Below are positions 1 through 8,872 of a DNA stretch of 64,000 nt, one piece after another. The stretch comes from Bacteroidota bacterium (GTDB taxonomy: Bacteria; Bacteroidota; Bacteroidia; B-17B0; Aurantibacillaceae): assembly GCA_013697245.1 (NCBI GenBank), contig JACCXH010000001.1, positions 62,001 to 126,000 of the forward strand, written 5' to 3'. Position 1 is the first letter of the stretch. Every line of letters begins with the position of its first letter. Under the pieces are notes generated by a model that was given only the letters and a program-made list of their open reading frames with translations, ran no database searches and was not told where the DNA came from. Both the position numbers and the translations under genes were made by a program.

Positions 1-3000
1 AAAACATTACAGGGTTACCAGGTTAAACGCAAAGCCGGTTGGGATACGCACGGTTTACCAATTGAGTTAGGCGTTGAAAAACATTTAGGCATTACAAAAG
101 AAGATATTGGTAACGAAAAAAGTAAAAAATATATTTCGGTTGAAGATTACAACAAAGCCTGTCGTACCGAAGTAATGAAATATACCGATAAGTGGGAAGA
201 GGTAACTGAAAAGATGGGCTATTGGGTAGATATGAGCGACCCATATATTACTTACGAAAATAAATACATTGAAAGCGTTTGGTGGTTATTACAAAATCTA
301 TCTAAAAAAGATTTGCTATATAAGGGCTTTACCATACAGCCATACTCGCCGGCAGCAGGAACTGGTTTAAGTTCGCACGAATTAAATCAACCGGGTTGTT
401 ATAGAGATGTGAAGGATAGAACAGCTACCGCTCAGTTTAAAATTAAAGCCGGCTCTAAAATCCTCTCCTTTGGGGAGGATTTAGGTGAGGCTTATTTTCT
501 CGCTTGGACAACAACGCCTTGGACCTTGCCGTCGAACACTGCTTTGGCCGTTGGAAAAAATATTGAATATGTTTTTGTTAAGAGCTTCAATCCGTTTAGT
601 GGAGAAAAACAAACTTTTATTTTAGCGAAAGAGCTCTTAAATAAATTTTTTTCTGAAAAACATACCGACCTTAAATTTGAAGATTATAAACCCGGCGATA
701 AAAACATTCCATTTAAAATTGTTGGGCATGCTAAAGGTTCTGACCTTGCCGGTATTTCTTACGAGCAACTTTTACCTTTTGTGCAACCAACAGATGGCGA
801 TGCATTTAAAGTGATTGTAGGAGATTTTGTTACCACTACTGATGGTACAGGAATTGTACACATTGCGCCAAGCTTTGGTGCTGATGACTTTAGGGTTGCC
901 AAACAAAATGGAATTGGTTCTTTAACATTGGTAGATAAGCGCGGTAAATTTTTACCCGAAGTGCAGGATGGTGTTTTTCTTTATGGCGAAGAATTTGTAA
1001 AAGAAGCGTATTTGAATGATGCTGAAAAACAAAGTGAATTCGAAAAACAGAAAAAAGTATTAGAGGCCAATCACAAAATAAAAGAGCTTAAAGTTTATTT
1101 AAGTGTTGACGAACGTATAGTTTTAAAATTACAAGAAGAAGGTAAGCTCTTTAAAAAAGAAACTTACGAGCACAGTTATCCGCATTGCTGGCGTACCGAT
1201 AAACCTGTGTTATATTATCCTTTAGATAGTTGGTTCATTAAGTCTACGGCTATGAAAGACCGAATGATAGAACTGAACAAAACAATTAACTGGAAGCCGG
1301 AAGCTACCGGTACCGGACGTTTTGGCAATTGGTTAGAAAATTTAAATGATTGGAATTTATCCCGCTCGCGTTTTTGGGGAATTCCAATTCCGATATGGAC
1401 CAGTGAAGATAAAACTGAACAAATTGTAATTGGCAGCGCCGAAGAATTAAAAAAAGAAATTGATAACGCGGTAGCAAAAGGATTTATGCCAACAAATCCA
1501 CTGGCAAAATTTGTTCCCGGAAACTTTAGTAAAGAAAATTACGATACGTTCGATCTACATAAACCTTATGCAGATACTATTTATTTAGAGAAGAACGGTA
1601 AAAAATTAGTTCGCGAACCAGACCTTATAGATGTTTGGTTTGATAGCGGCGCCATGCCTTACGCTCAGGTACATTATCCATTCGAGAACAAAGAACTTAT
1701 TGATAATAAAAAATATTTCCCGGCAGATTTTATTGCCGAAGGCGTTGATCAAACCCGTGGTTGGTTCTTTACCTTGCACGCTATTGCAGTAATGAATTTT
1801 GATTCGGTAGCATACAAAAATGTTGTATCCAACGGTTTGGTGCTTGACAAGAATGGCAATAAAATGAGCAAGCGCTTAGGAAATGCTGTTGACCCTTTTG
1901 AGACCTTAGAAAAATATGGCGCTGATGCAACCCGCTGGTATATGATCGCTAATGCAGCACCATGGGATAATTTAAAATTCGATCTGGAAGGAATTGCAGA
2001 AGTACAACGTAAATTATTTGGCACGCTTTATAATACCTATGGCTTCTTTTCGTTGTACTCGAATGTAGATGGATTTGTGATCAACGAAAAAGAGCAAACA
2101 CCCGTAGAAAATAGAATAGAGCTTGATAAGTGGATCATTTCAAAATTGCAAACGTTAATAGAAGATGTAACGCTATATTATAATGAGTATGAGCCGCACC
2201 GTGCAGCCCGTGCTATTGAGGAGTTTGTGGATGAACATTTAAGCAATTGGTATGTGCGCTTAAGTCGCCGCCGTTTTTGGCGGGGTGAAATGAGCACAGA
2301 TAAAATTGCTGCTTACGAAACATTGCACACCTGTTTAATAACCGTATCGCAATTAATGAGCCCAATAGCGCCATTCTTTAGCGATTGGATGTACCAGAAC
2401 TTAACCATCAATAATGCATCGGTTCATCTTACGAAATTAGTGGAGGTTAAAAAACAATACCAGGATAAAGCCTTGGAAGAGCGAATGGAGTTAGCGCAAA
2501 AGATCTCTTCGATGGTACTGTCTATCCGTAAAAAAGAAAATTTAAAAGTTCGCCAACCCTTACAGCGTATACAAATCCCGATTTTGGATAAAGCCTTTCA
2601 GGAAAAAATCGAAGAAGTAAAAGATCTCATCCTTAGTGAAGTAAATGTAAAAGAAATTGATTTTGTAAATGAAAGTCAAACACAGATCGTAAAAAATCTT
2701 AAACTTAATTTTAAGACATTAGGAAAAAAATGTGGTACAAACATGAAAGCTGTGCAGGCTTTTGCAAATGATAACGGCGCAAATATCATTTCGGGAATAG
2801 AAAAAACCGGTGCTTTTACAATCGAACTAAATGGAATAAATATTGTTATAGAAGCAGAAGATGTTGAAATAATACCGGTTGATATTCCGGGATGGAAGGT
2901 TGCTAATAATGGTGCTTTAACAGTTGCCTTAGACGTTAATTTATCGGAAGAATTAAAGAATGAAGGATTGGCCCGCGAGGTAGTTAATCGCATTCAGAAT

Positions 3001-3222
3001 ATGAGGAAAGACGCTGGTTTTGAGGTTACTGACAAGATTTTGGTCAAAATTCAGCAAAATTCCGATCTTGATAATGCTATTAAAAACAATTTGAGTTATA
3101 TTTGTTCTGAAACTCTAACGAATGACCTGCAATTGGTGCAAAATTTGTCTGCCGCCAATGCCAGTAAAATTGAAGTAGACGAACTGATCACAACACTAAT
3201 CTTCATTGAAAAGTTAAATTAA
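1..3222 (+). CDS. ileS: Isoleucyl-tRNA synthetase, 5' end outside window
   Basis: Class I aminoacyl-tRNA synthetase that charges tRNA-Ile in the cytoplasm. The frame is open from base 1, so the ATG at 175 in the ORF track is internal; residues just before it read GWDTHGLPIELG, the block that follows the HIGH motif in IleS, so the HIGH motif itself lies upstream of the window. Also visible are the CP1 editing domain (TDGTGIVHIAPSFGADDF), the catalytic-core block NLSRSRFWGIPIPIW, the KMSKR loop (GNKMSKRLGN, near 1861) and the anticodon-binding C-terminal region. About 1073 residues are present, close to the full bacterial length. It ends 11 bp before the DksA-like gene and is probably cotranscribed with it. 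Confidence 0.97.
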   Translation, partial: KTLQGYQVKRKAGWDTHGLPIELGVEKHLGITKEDIGNEKSKKYISVEDYNKACRTEVMKYTDKWEEVTEKMGYWVDMSDPYITYENKYIESVWWLLQNLSKKDLLYKGFTIQPYSPAAGTGLSSHELNQPGCYRDVKDRTATAQFKIKAGSKILSFGEDLGEAYFLAWTTTPWTLPSNTALAVGKNIEYVFVKSFNPFSGEKQTFILAKELLNKFFSEKHTDLKFEDYKPGDKNIPFKIVGHAKGSDLAGISYEQLLPFVQPTDGDAFKVIVGDFVTTTDGTGIVHIAPSFGADDFRVAKQNGIGSLTLVDKRGKFLPEVQDGVFLYGEEFVKEAYLNDAEKQSEFEKQKKVLEANHKIKELKVYLSVDERIVLKLQEEGKLFKKETYEHSYPHCWRTDKPVLYYPLDSWFIKSTAMKDRMIELNKTINWKPEATGTGRFGNWLENLNDWNLSRSRFWGIPIPIWTSEDKTEQIVIGSAEELKKEIDNAVAKGFMPTNPLAKFVPGNFSKENYDTFDLHKPYADTIYLEKNGKKLVREPDLIDVWFDSGAMPYAQVHYPFENKELIDNKKYFPADFIAEGVDQTRGWFFTLHAIAVMNFDSVAYKNVVSNGLVLDKNGNKMSKRLGNAVDPFETLEKYGADATRWYMIANAAPWDNLKFDLEGIAEVQRKLFGTLYNTYGFFSLYSNVDGFVINEKEQTPVENRIELDKWIISKLQTLIEDVTLYYNEYEPHRAARAIEEFVDEHLSNWYVRLSRRRFWRGEMSTDKIAAYETLHTCLITVSQLMSPIAPFFSDWMYQNLTINNASVHLTKLVEVKKQYQDKALEERMELAQKISSMVLSIRKKENLKVRQPLQRIQIPILDKAFQEKIEEVKDLILSEVNVKEIDFVNESQTQIVKNLKLNFKTLGKKCGTNMKAVQAFANDNGANIISGIEKTGAFTIELNGINIVIEAEDVEIIPVDIPGWKVANNGALTVALDVNLSEELKNEGLAREVVNRIQNMRKDAGFEVTDKILVKIQQNSDLDNAIKNNLSYICSETLTNDLQLVQNLSAANASKIEVDELITTLIFIEKLN

Positions 3223-3233
3223 AATTAATAATT

Positions 3234-4316
3234 ATGGCTAAAAAGAAAGACAGTAAAAAGGATAAAAAAGCCAAGCCTGTTGCTAAACCTGCAAAAAAAG
3301 CAAGTAAACCCGCTCCAAAAAAAGCGGTACAGCCTGCTAAAAAAAATACTCCAAAACCTGCTAAAAAAGCAGTTAAACCCGTAGAAAAGAAAGCGGCAAA
3401 ACCTGCAAAAGTTGCTGAAAAGAAAGCAATAAAACCTGTGGTAAAAAAGAAAGAAACCAAACCCGTACTAAAAACTAAACCTGTGTTGAAAGAAGCGCCA
3501 AAGGCAAAAAAATTAAGTGGAAAACCAATTGAAGCTATTGTAAAAAAAGGAAAAGATAAAAAAGCCGGAAAAGTAAAAGGAAAAAAGAAAGGCAAAGGAG
3601 GAGATGATGACGATGATGATGTTCCTGCTGAAGATGATGATGACTCGGATGTAGAAGTAAAAGACGATTACGAAAAACCAGAAGATGATGATGCGGCAGT
3701 GCTTGAAGGAGGATTAGACGAGGCAGGATTAGTGGATCTTGAAGGTGGCCCGCCTGAAATTGATGAAGATGATGATGAGGTTCCCGAAAAACGCGGTCGT
3801 GGCCGCAGAAAGAAAAATGATGGAAGATCGAGCGGTAATAGTATGGAAGCGTATATCCGCAACAGGCCTTTACAAATTGATATTAATAAACCATTAATCA
3901 AAAAAAGTAAAGAAGAAATCCCTAAACCGTTTGTAAATACAAAGGATAACCGCACGCGTTATTCTGATAAAGAATTAACAGAATTCAAAGAATTAATTCT
4001 ATCAAAATTAAAAGAAGCGCAAACCGATTACGATCTTTTAAAACAAACTTTAAGTAACGAAGATAATCACGGTACTGATGATACTTCCCCGACATTTAAA
4101 TTATTGGAAGATGGAAGTGATGTAATGAGCAAAGAAGAAACCGCGCAATTAGCATCCCGTCAGGAAAAATATATTGTTAATCTAAAAAATGCATTAGTGC
4201 GCATTGAAAATAAAACCTATGGTATTTGCAGGGTAACCGGTAAATTAATACCAAAAGAGCGTCTGCGCTCTGTACCTCACGCAACCTTGGGTATAGACGC
4301 TAAGCTAAGCCAATAG
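3234..4316 (+). CDS. TraR/DksA-like regulator with histone-H1-like N-terminal tail
   Basis: Three zones are visible. Residues 1 to about 120 are Lys/Ala/Pro-rich, with KKAxKPA-type repeats like histone H1 or chlamydial Hc proteins. Residues 123-180 are very acidic (runs of Asp). From about residue 235 there is a DksA/TraR-like coiled coil and a C-terminal finger with YGICRVTGKLIPKERL. Canonical DksA has four zinc cysteines; here only the first is left, so the finger probably binds no zinc. The family usually binds RNA polymerase through the secondary channel; the basic tail suggests added nucleic-acid binding (inference). It sits between ileS and lspA, a common Bacteroidota order, and is followed by a strong terminator. 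Confidence 0.85.
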   Translation: MAKKKDSKKDKKAKPVAKPAKKASKPAPKKAVQPAKKNTPKPAKKAVKPVEKKAAKPAKVAEKKAIKPVVKKKETKPVLKTKPVLKEAPKAKKLSGKPIEAIVKKGKDKKAGKVKGKKKGKGGDDDDDDVPAEDDDDSDVEVKDDYEKPEDDDAAVLEGGLDEAGLVDLEGGPPEIDEDDDEVPEKRGRGRRKKNDGRSSGNSMEAYIRNRPLQIDINKPLIKKSKEEIPKPFVNTKDNRTRYSDKELTEFKELILSKLKEAQTDYDLLKQTLSNEDNHGTDDTSPTFKLLEDGSDVMSKEETAQLASRQEKYIVNLKNALVRIENKTYGICRVTGKLIPKERLRSVPHATLGIDAKLSQ

Positions 4317-4332
4317 TATAAATTAAATTCTT

Positions 4333-4362
4333 AAAAGGCTGTCCCATAAAGACAGCCTTTTT
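4333..4362 (+). terminator. Rho-independent terminator after the DksA-like gene
   Basis: The arms AAAAGGCTGTC and GACAGCCTTTT form an 11-bp perfect stem around a 7-nt loop, followed by a short T-run. It lies 17 bp after the stop codon and separates ileS-dksA-like from lspA. Confidence 0.9.
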
Positions 4363-4442
4363 AATTTACAATTCTTTCACAATCAACATTAATCCTCATC
4401 ATTAAAAAACTGTAAAAAAGAGTATCTTTATACCTTCAAAAA

Positions 4443-5156
4443 ATGCTTAAACGTTTTAAAATACCTTTAATAACTATTTTTTCAATTTTGTTTATCGATC
4501 AGTTTATCAAGATCTATATCAAATTACATTATCCTTTAGGCGAAGTTGGAAAATTAGGAGATTGGTGCATCATACATTTTACCGAAAACCCGGGCATGGC
4601 TTTTGGTTTTGAATTTGGTGGCGATTTTGGAAAGTTGGCTTTAAGTATATTTAGAATTTTGGCTTGTGTGGCAGGTGTTTTTTATATCAGGCACATTACA
4701 AAAAAGAGAGAGCATTGGGGCTTTGTACTTTCTGTGTCTTTGATATTAGCCGGGGCTATGGGAAATATTTTAGATAGCGCTTTTTACGGATTAATATTTG
4801 ATAAAGGCACTATGTTTAACCCTGAGTTTAATGAATATTTACCTTACGACGGTATTGCCAATTTTTCAAGTAATGGTTATGCGCCAACTATGTATGGCTG
4901 TGTGGTAGATATGTTTTATTTTCCAATAGTTAATGGTCATTTTCCTTCATGGTTTCCCATCTGGGGCGGAGAAGATTTTCAATTCTTTAGACCAATTTTT
5001 AATTTTGCAGATGCATCTATTTCCGGTGGTGTAATTATTATTATTCTTTTTCAAAAGAAATTCTCAAAAAAAACAGAAGCAGTTGAAGATGAAAATAGAA
5101 ATTCTACCGAGCCGGAAAACAGATCAGACGCAACACTTAACACCAATTCACAGTAG
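4443..5156 (+). CDS. lspA: Lipoprotein signal peptidase II
   Basis: Inner-membrane aspartyl protease that cuts signal peptides from prolipoproteins after lipidation. The two conserved catalytic-Asp blocks are present: GNILDS (about residue 105) and FNFADASIS (about 195), plus the N-terminal IDQFIKIYIK helix and TENPGMAFG. At 237 aa it is longer than the roughly 165 aa enterobacterial enzyme, with an extended loop between the catalytic blocks and a charged C-terminal tail; such long forms occur in Bacteroidota. A possible -7 box TATCTTTA lies 12 bp before the ATG. Many lipoproteins in this window would be its substrates. hemH follows 14 bp later. Confidence 0.93.
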   Translation: MLKRFKIPLITIFSILFIDQFIKIYIKLHYPLGEVGKLGDWCIIHFTENPGMAFGFEFGGDFGKLALSIFRILACVAGVFYIRHITKKREHWGFVLSVSLILAGAMGNILDSAFYGLIFDKGTMFNPEFNEYLPYDGIANFSSNGYAPTMYGCVVDMFYFPIVNGHFPSWFPIWGGEDFQFFRPIFNFADASISGGVIIIILFQKKFSKKTEAVEDENRNSTEPENRSDATLNTNSQ

Positions 5157-5170
5157 TTTTTATTTAAAAG

Positions 5171-6181
5171 ATGAAAGAAGCTATATTACTCATCAATCTT
5201 GGAACACCCGATGCGCCAACAACCGGTAAAGTTGGTAAATACCTCACTCAATTCTTAAACGACAGGCGAGTTATAGATATTAATCCGATCGGAAGATTTA
5301 TTTTAGTGAATTTAATTATTGTACCATTCAGAAGTTTTAAGTCCTCCAAATTATATCAAAAGATATGGATAAAAGAAGGTTCGCCACTTTTAACAAATAG
5401 CGTTGCTCTAAAAGAAAAATTACAAAAAGAAGTTGGCGATAAATATTTTGTTGAATTAGCCATGCGCTACCAAACGCCTTCCATTAAAAATGCATTAGAG
5501 AACATAAGACAACAACGCCCGTCTAAAATTCATGTTCTGCCATTATACCCGCAGTACGCTAGTTCAAGTACAGGCAGCACAATAGAAGAAGTATTAAAAC
5601 AAATTAAGGGTTGGGAAGTAATTCCAAATTTAAATATCATCAGTAAATTTTACGACCATCCAAAATTTTTAGAAGCCCTTTTGGTAGAAGGAAGAAAATA
5701 TAATACGAGTGAGTTTGATCACGTTGTATTTTCTTATCATGGTTTGCCTGAGAGACAAATATTAAAAGGTTCGGTACATTATGGCGGAAGTACTTGCCAA
5801 ATGGGAGGATGTTGTAACAGTATTACAAAAAATAATCAATATTGTTATCGCGCAAATTGCTTTGAAACAACAAGGCAATTAGTAAAAGCATTAAATATTC
5901 CTGAAGGAAAATACACTACAAGTTTTCAAAGCAGGTTAGATCAAAAATGGTTAAAGCCGTTTAGTGATAAAGTAATAGAAGAACTTGCTAAGAAAGGAAA
6001 TAAAAAAGTACTCGTTTTTTCTCCGGCATTTGTGGCCGATTGTTTAGAGACCATTTATGAAATTGGAACCGAATATAACGAGATTTTTAAAGAACACGGA
6101 GGCGAAGAAATAACCCTGGTTAACAGTTTAAATGCTAACGAAGTTTGGGTAAAATCTCTAAAAGGGATCATTTCTAATTAA
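5171..6181 (+). CDS. hemH: Ferrochelatase
   Basis: Inserts ferrous iron into protoporphyrin IX, the last step of protoporphyrin-dependent haem synthesis. Family blocks seen are the N-terminal LLINLGTPDAP, GSPLL, the metal-binding histidine in FSYHGLPERQ (about residue 193), SFQSRLDQKWL, and FSPAFVADCLETIYEI near the C-terminus. Its 336 aa match the usual length. A cysteine-rich stretch (CQMGGCCNS...CYRANC, about residues 210-230) may be a metal or Fe-S site, which some bacterial ferrochelatases have; that is inference. It starts 14 bp after lspA and is probably cotranscribed. Confidence 0.95.
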   Translation: MKEAILLINLGTPDAPTTGKVGKYLTQFLNDRRVIDINPIGRFILVNLIIVPFRSFKSSKLYQKIWIKEGSPLLTNSVALKEKLQKEVGDKYFVELAMRYQTPSIKNALENIRQQRPSKIHVLPLYPQYASSSTGSTIEEVLKQIKGWEVIPNLNIISKFYDHPKFLEALLVEGRKYNTSEFDHVVFSYHGLPERQILKGSVHYGGSTCQMGGCCNSITKNNQYCYRANCFETTRQLVKALNIPEGKYTTSFQSRLDQKWLKPFSDKVIEELAKKGNKKVLVFSPAFVADCLETIYEIGTEYNEIFKEHGGEEITLVNSLNANEVWVKSLKGIISN

Positions 6182-6263
6182 AACTTGAAATTTTATTTAA
6201 TTGATTATCAAGTAATTAAGATATATTTTGCAAATTTATTATGGTTTATAAAATAAACTACTT

Positions 6264-6271
6264 TATATTTG
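6264..6271 (+). promoter_or_regulatory. Bacteroidota-type -7 box TATATTTG
   Basis: Matches TAnnTTTG, the -7 element of the Bacteroidota primary sigma factor, 24 bp before the ATG at 6296. No good -33 TTTG at 19-23 bp spacing is visible, so this is a partial match only. Confidence 0.4.
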
Positions 6272-6295
6272 TGATATATTTATAAAACATATAAA

Positions 6296-6898
6296 ATGAA
6301 AACAATAGAGAATGAAATAAACCAAAATTTAATGCCTGAAGAAAGTCTTCAGATAATTAACTCGATGATCAATGCCGCAAAAAATAAATTAGCAGATGAT
6401 GGGTTCCATTTAATTTTTTGGGGATGGTTGGTTACTTTTTGTGCTTTAACACAATACATTACTTTAAAATTAAATATCGAATGGGGCGGTTGGGTTTGGA
6501 TGTTGATGCCATTAGGTGGAATTGTTTCGGGAATATACGGACATAAACAAGGAAAAAAACAAAAAGTAAAAACACACATTGATTCTTATCTTGGATTTGT
6601 TTGGGGTGGTTTTATTATTGCAATGGCAATTACATTAGGTTTTGGATATGCACACGGAATAAAATCAACTTATTTTTTCCTGATGTTATTATATGGCTTA
6701 GCTACTTTTATTAGCGGTGGTATTTTAAACTTTAAACCATTAATTTATGGCAGTCTTTTTTCTTTTGCCTTCGCCATCCTATCAGTTTTTTTAGGAGAAA
6801 TAGATCAGTTCTTATGTATCTCTGCCGCTTTAATATTAAGTTATATTATTCCTGGCCACATGTTACGCTCAAAATTTAAATCGCAGCAACATGCTTAA
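6296..6898 (+). CDS. Hypothetical multipass membrane protein
   Basis: A 200 aa protein with a soluble N-terminus of about 35 residues and about five or six hydrophobic segments from residue 38 to 190 (FHLIFWGWLVTFCALTQY, WVWMLMPLGGIVSGIYG, and others). I cannot assign a function. It overlaps the winged-helix gene by 8 bp, so the two are translationally coupled. Membrane protein plus small winged-helix regulator plus 2TM protein is a recurring small group in Bacteroidota, and a sensor or regulated-membrane role is only a guess. A TATATTTG box lies just upstream. Confidence 0.75.
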   Translation: MKTIENEINQNLMPEESLQIINSMINAAKNKLADDGFHLIFWGWLVTFCALTQYITLKLNIEWGGWVWMLMPLGGIVSGIYGHKQGKKQKVKTHIDSYLGFVWGGFIIAMAITLGFGYAHGIKSTYFFLMLLYGLATFISGGILNFKPLIYGSLFSFAFAILSVFLGEIDQFLCISAALILSYIIPGHMLRSKFKSQQHA

Positions 6899-7181
6899 AG
6901 AGTTAGACCCACTATTGCATTCGCAGTTGCGGCTGGCCATTGTTTCGCTTTTGGTAGGTGTAAAAGAAGCAGAATTTACCTATCTCAAAGAACAAACAAA
7001 CGCAACAGCCGGTAACTTAAGTGTGCAGATCCAGAAATTAAAAGAAGCAGGTTATATTGAGATAGAAAAAAAATTCAAGGATAATTATCCGCAAACTATT
7101 TGCAAAATAACTACAACAGGAATAAAAGCTTTTGAACAGTACGTAGAAGTAATACAAAACTATTTAAAACCAAAAAAATAA
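6891..7181 (+). CDS. Winged-helix transcriptional regulator
   Basis: A 96 aa single-domain protein resembling the small winged-helix DNA-binding family (PF13601-like; MarR/ArsR fold). LDPLLHSQLRLAIVSLL is the first helix, followed by EFTYLKEQTNATAGNLSVQIQKLKEAGYI as helix-turn-helix with recognition helix, then a beta wing (KKFKDNYPQTICKITTTG) and a last dimerising helix. The start overlaps the upstream membrane gene by 8 bp. It probably regulates its own small operon (inference). No ligand-binding domain is visible, so the signal may come from the coupled membrane protein. Confidence 0.85.
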   Translation: MLKELDPLLHSQLRLAIVSLLVGVKEAEFTYLKEQTNATAGNLSVQIQKLKEAGYIEIEKKFKDNYPQTICKITTTGIKAFEQYVEVIQNYLKPKK

Positions 7182-7226
7182 TCAATGAAGCTAAGCATCG
7201 CTTACTTCATTATAAAAAAAATAAAA

Positions 7227-7511
7227 ATGGAAAATATACAAACAGAAAAAGAAAGAATGCTTTGGAAAGAAGCAAAAAAAAGGGTAGGATTTAGAAATCA
7301 CCTAATCACTTATTTAGCTATTAACCTCCTGCTTTGGGTAATGTGGTACTTTACAGGCCGCCAAATGGAAGACGGTTTACCTTGGCCTACATTTTGCACA
7401 TTGGGTTGGGGCTTTGGTATATTCTGGCACTTTATGGGATCTTTTGTTTTTAATAACAAATTAAGCCAGGTAGAAAAAGAGTTTGAGAGATTAAAAGCAA
7501 AAAGTAATTAA
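7227..7511 (+). CDS. 2TM domain protein
   Basis: Small membrane protein of the 2TM-domain family (PF13239-like). A charged helix (EKERMLWKEAKKRVGFRNHL) leads into two membrane segments around YLAINLLLWVMWYF and WGFGIFWHFMGSFVF, then a charged coil. In Bacteroidota this domain occurs alone or fused to LytTR-type sensor kinases; its role is unknown. The ORF track starts at 7185, but I prefer the internal ATG at 7227 (protein MENIQTEKE...), preceded by an A-rich tract; the 14 extra residues do not resemble the family. It is probably the last gene of the 6296 group and ends before a palindromic element. Confidence 0.75.
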   Translation: MENIQTEKERMLWKEAKKRVGFRNHLITYLAINLLLWVMWYFTGRQMEDGLPWPTFCTLGWGFGIFWHFMGSFVFNNKLSQVEKEFERLKAKSN

Positions 7512-7519
7512 TTTTTTAC

Positions 7520-7592
7520 AGCCGCAGATTTCACAAATTCACGCAGATTTTTTAATATTGATTAATAAAAAAAATCTGTGATTTCTGCGGCT
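7520..7592. repeat. Palindromic intergenic element (GCCGCAGATTTC type)
   Basis: The left arm begins AGCCGCAGATTTCAC and the right arm ends AATCTGTGATTTCTGCGGCT; they are largely complementary over about 27 bp. It sits between converging genes, so it may act as a two-way terminator. Related elements are at 15982, 16145 and 48352. Confidence 0.75.
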
Positions 7593-7606
7593 TAATTTTT
7601 AAGGAT

Positions 7607-8869
7607 CTAGTTTCCGGCAATTGGTTTTTCGTCAATCGATCGTGTATCTAAGGCATCCCGCAAACCGTTACCAACCAACATAAAAGCAAGTACTAAGATC
7701 ATAATAGCAATACCCGGTATAAAAGCCAGATATGCTTTATCCATCAAAATATAACCGTGATGCGCGTTGGTCATTTCGCCCCATGATGGAACAGGAGGTT
7801 GTGCACCAATACCTAAAAAGCTTAAACCGGCCTCGGTTAAAATAGCAGAGGCAAAATTACTGGCTGCCATAACAACTACAGGCCCCATTACGTTAGGTAA
7901 AATATGACGTAAAATAATACGCATGTTTCTAAAGCCTAGAGCCCTTCCGGCCTCAACAAATTCTTTTTCGCGAATACTTAAAATTTGTCCGCGCACAATA
8001 CGCGCAACATCTACCCACATAGTTAAACCAACAGCTATAAATACCTGCAAAATTCCTTTACCTAATACCAATGTAATGGCAATAACCAATAATAAAGTTG
8101 GGATACTCCACACAACATTAATTAACCACATAATGGCCGAATCTGTTTTGCCCCTGTAATACCCGGCAATGGCACCCAACAAAATTCCAATAAAAATAGA
8201 GATGATAACCGAAACTAAACCAACACTTAAACTAATACGCGTCCCGATCAATAATCTGCTTAAAAGATCACGACCTAAAAGATCGGTGCCTAATAAATAC
8301 GATTTTCTAATAATGTTATTTTTTTTAATTGTCTCCTGTAATTCTGAAACTGATTTTGTGATTTGGTTTGGATTGCCAACCTCGTAAAATGATAATTGGT
8401 TCTTTAATGAATCGTAAGTTATTGGCGAACGTGTATCAATTGCATAAACCACATCGGCTAAATTGAAAGTTGAAAAAGTGGCACCTTTATTATCTTTATT
8501 ACCCGTAAATTCTTCAACAACAATATCCTTTCCTTTAAACTTATAATCGTGAATAGTATAATGCGAGAACGTTTCGTTCTTCCCAAATATCATGGTTGAA
8601 AAAAATCCTGTTGTGTTTTTTTCTTCGTTCTTTTGAACGGCTAACATTTCAACGCTAAAACCGGGCTCTTTAATATGTAACTCAGGTTTTTGATCATTTG
8701 CATAAGGCGTTTGATCGGGAGTAATTAAATATCCGAGAATAGAAATAAGACAAGCGGTTCCAATAACCCATAAGCCAAGCAAGGATAGCTTGTTACGTTT
8801 AAACCTTCGCCATGTTTGAACGCTTAAAGATTCAGACTCAAAATTTATAGATCTCTTCTTAAAAAACAC
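7607..8869 (-). CDS. ABC transporter permease, DppC/OppC family
   Basis: Inner-membrane subunit of a peptide/nickel-type ABC importer. An OppC_N-like first helix lies around residues 28-50 (KLSLLGLWVIGTACLISILGYL). A roughly 150-residue periplasmic insert follows, then GTDLLGRDLLSRLLIGTRISL, five more helices and the EAA loop (EAGRALGFRNMRIILRHILPN) that docks the ATPase. At 420 aa it is longer than the usual 300 aa because of the insert between TM1 and TM2, which is common in Bacteroidota. The start is GTG, 3 bp after the glycosyltransferase stop. No ATPase, second permease or binding protein lies beside it, so its partners must be elsewhere. Confidence 0.88.
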   Translation of the reverse strand: MFFKKRSINFESESLSVQTWRRFKRNKLSLLGLWVIGTACLISILGYLITPDQTPYANDQKPELHIKEPGFSVEMLAVQKNEEKNTTGFFSTMIFGKNETFSHYTIHDYKFKGKDIVVEEFTGNKDNKGATFSTFNLADVVYAIDTRSPITYDSLKNQLSFYEVGNPNQITKSVSELQETIKKNNIIRKSYLLGTDLLGRDLLSRLLIGTRISLSVGLVSVIISIFIGILLGAIAGYYRGKTDSAIMWLINVVWSIPTLLLVIAITLVLGKGILQVFIAVGLTMWVDVARIVRGQILSIREKEFVEAGRALGFRNMRIILRHILPNVMGPVVVMAASNFASAILTEAGLSFLGIGAQPPVPSWGEMTNAHHGYILMDKAYLAFIPGIAIMILVLAFMLVGNGLRDALDTRSIDEKPIAGN

Positions 8870-8872
8870 AAA

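Noticed and set aside
3203-3595. Phe-rich 130 aa minus-strand ORF
   Set aside because: Mirror of the Lys/Ala/Pro repeats of the DksA-like gene; low complexity.
6183-6215. ACTTGA...TCAAGT as a hemH terminator
   Set aside because: Only 6 bp of stem with a long AT loop and no T-run.
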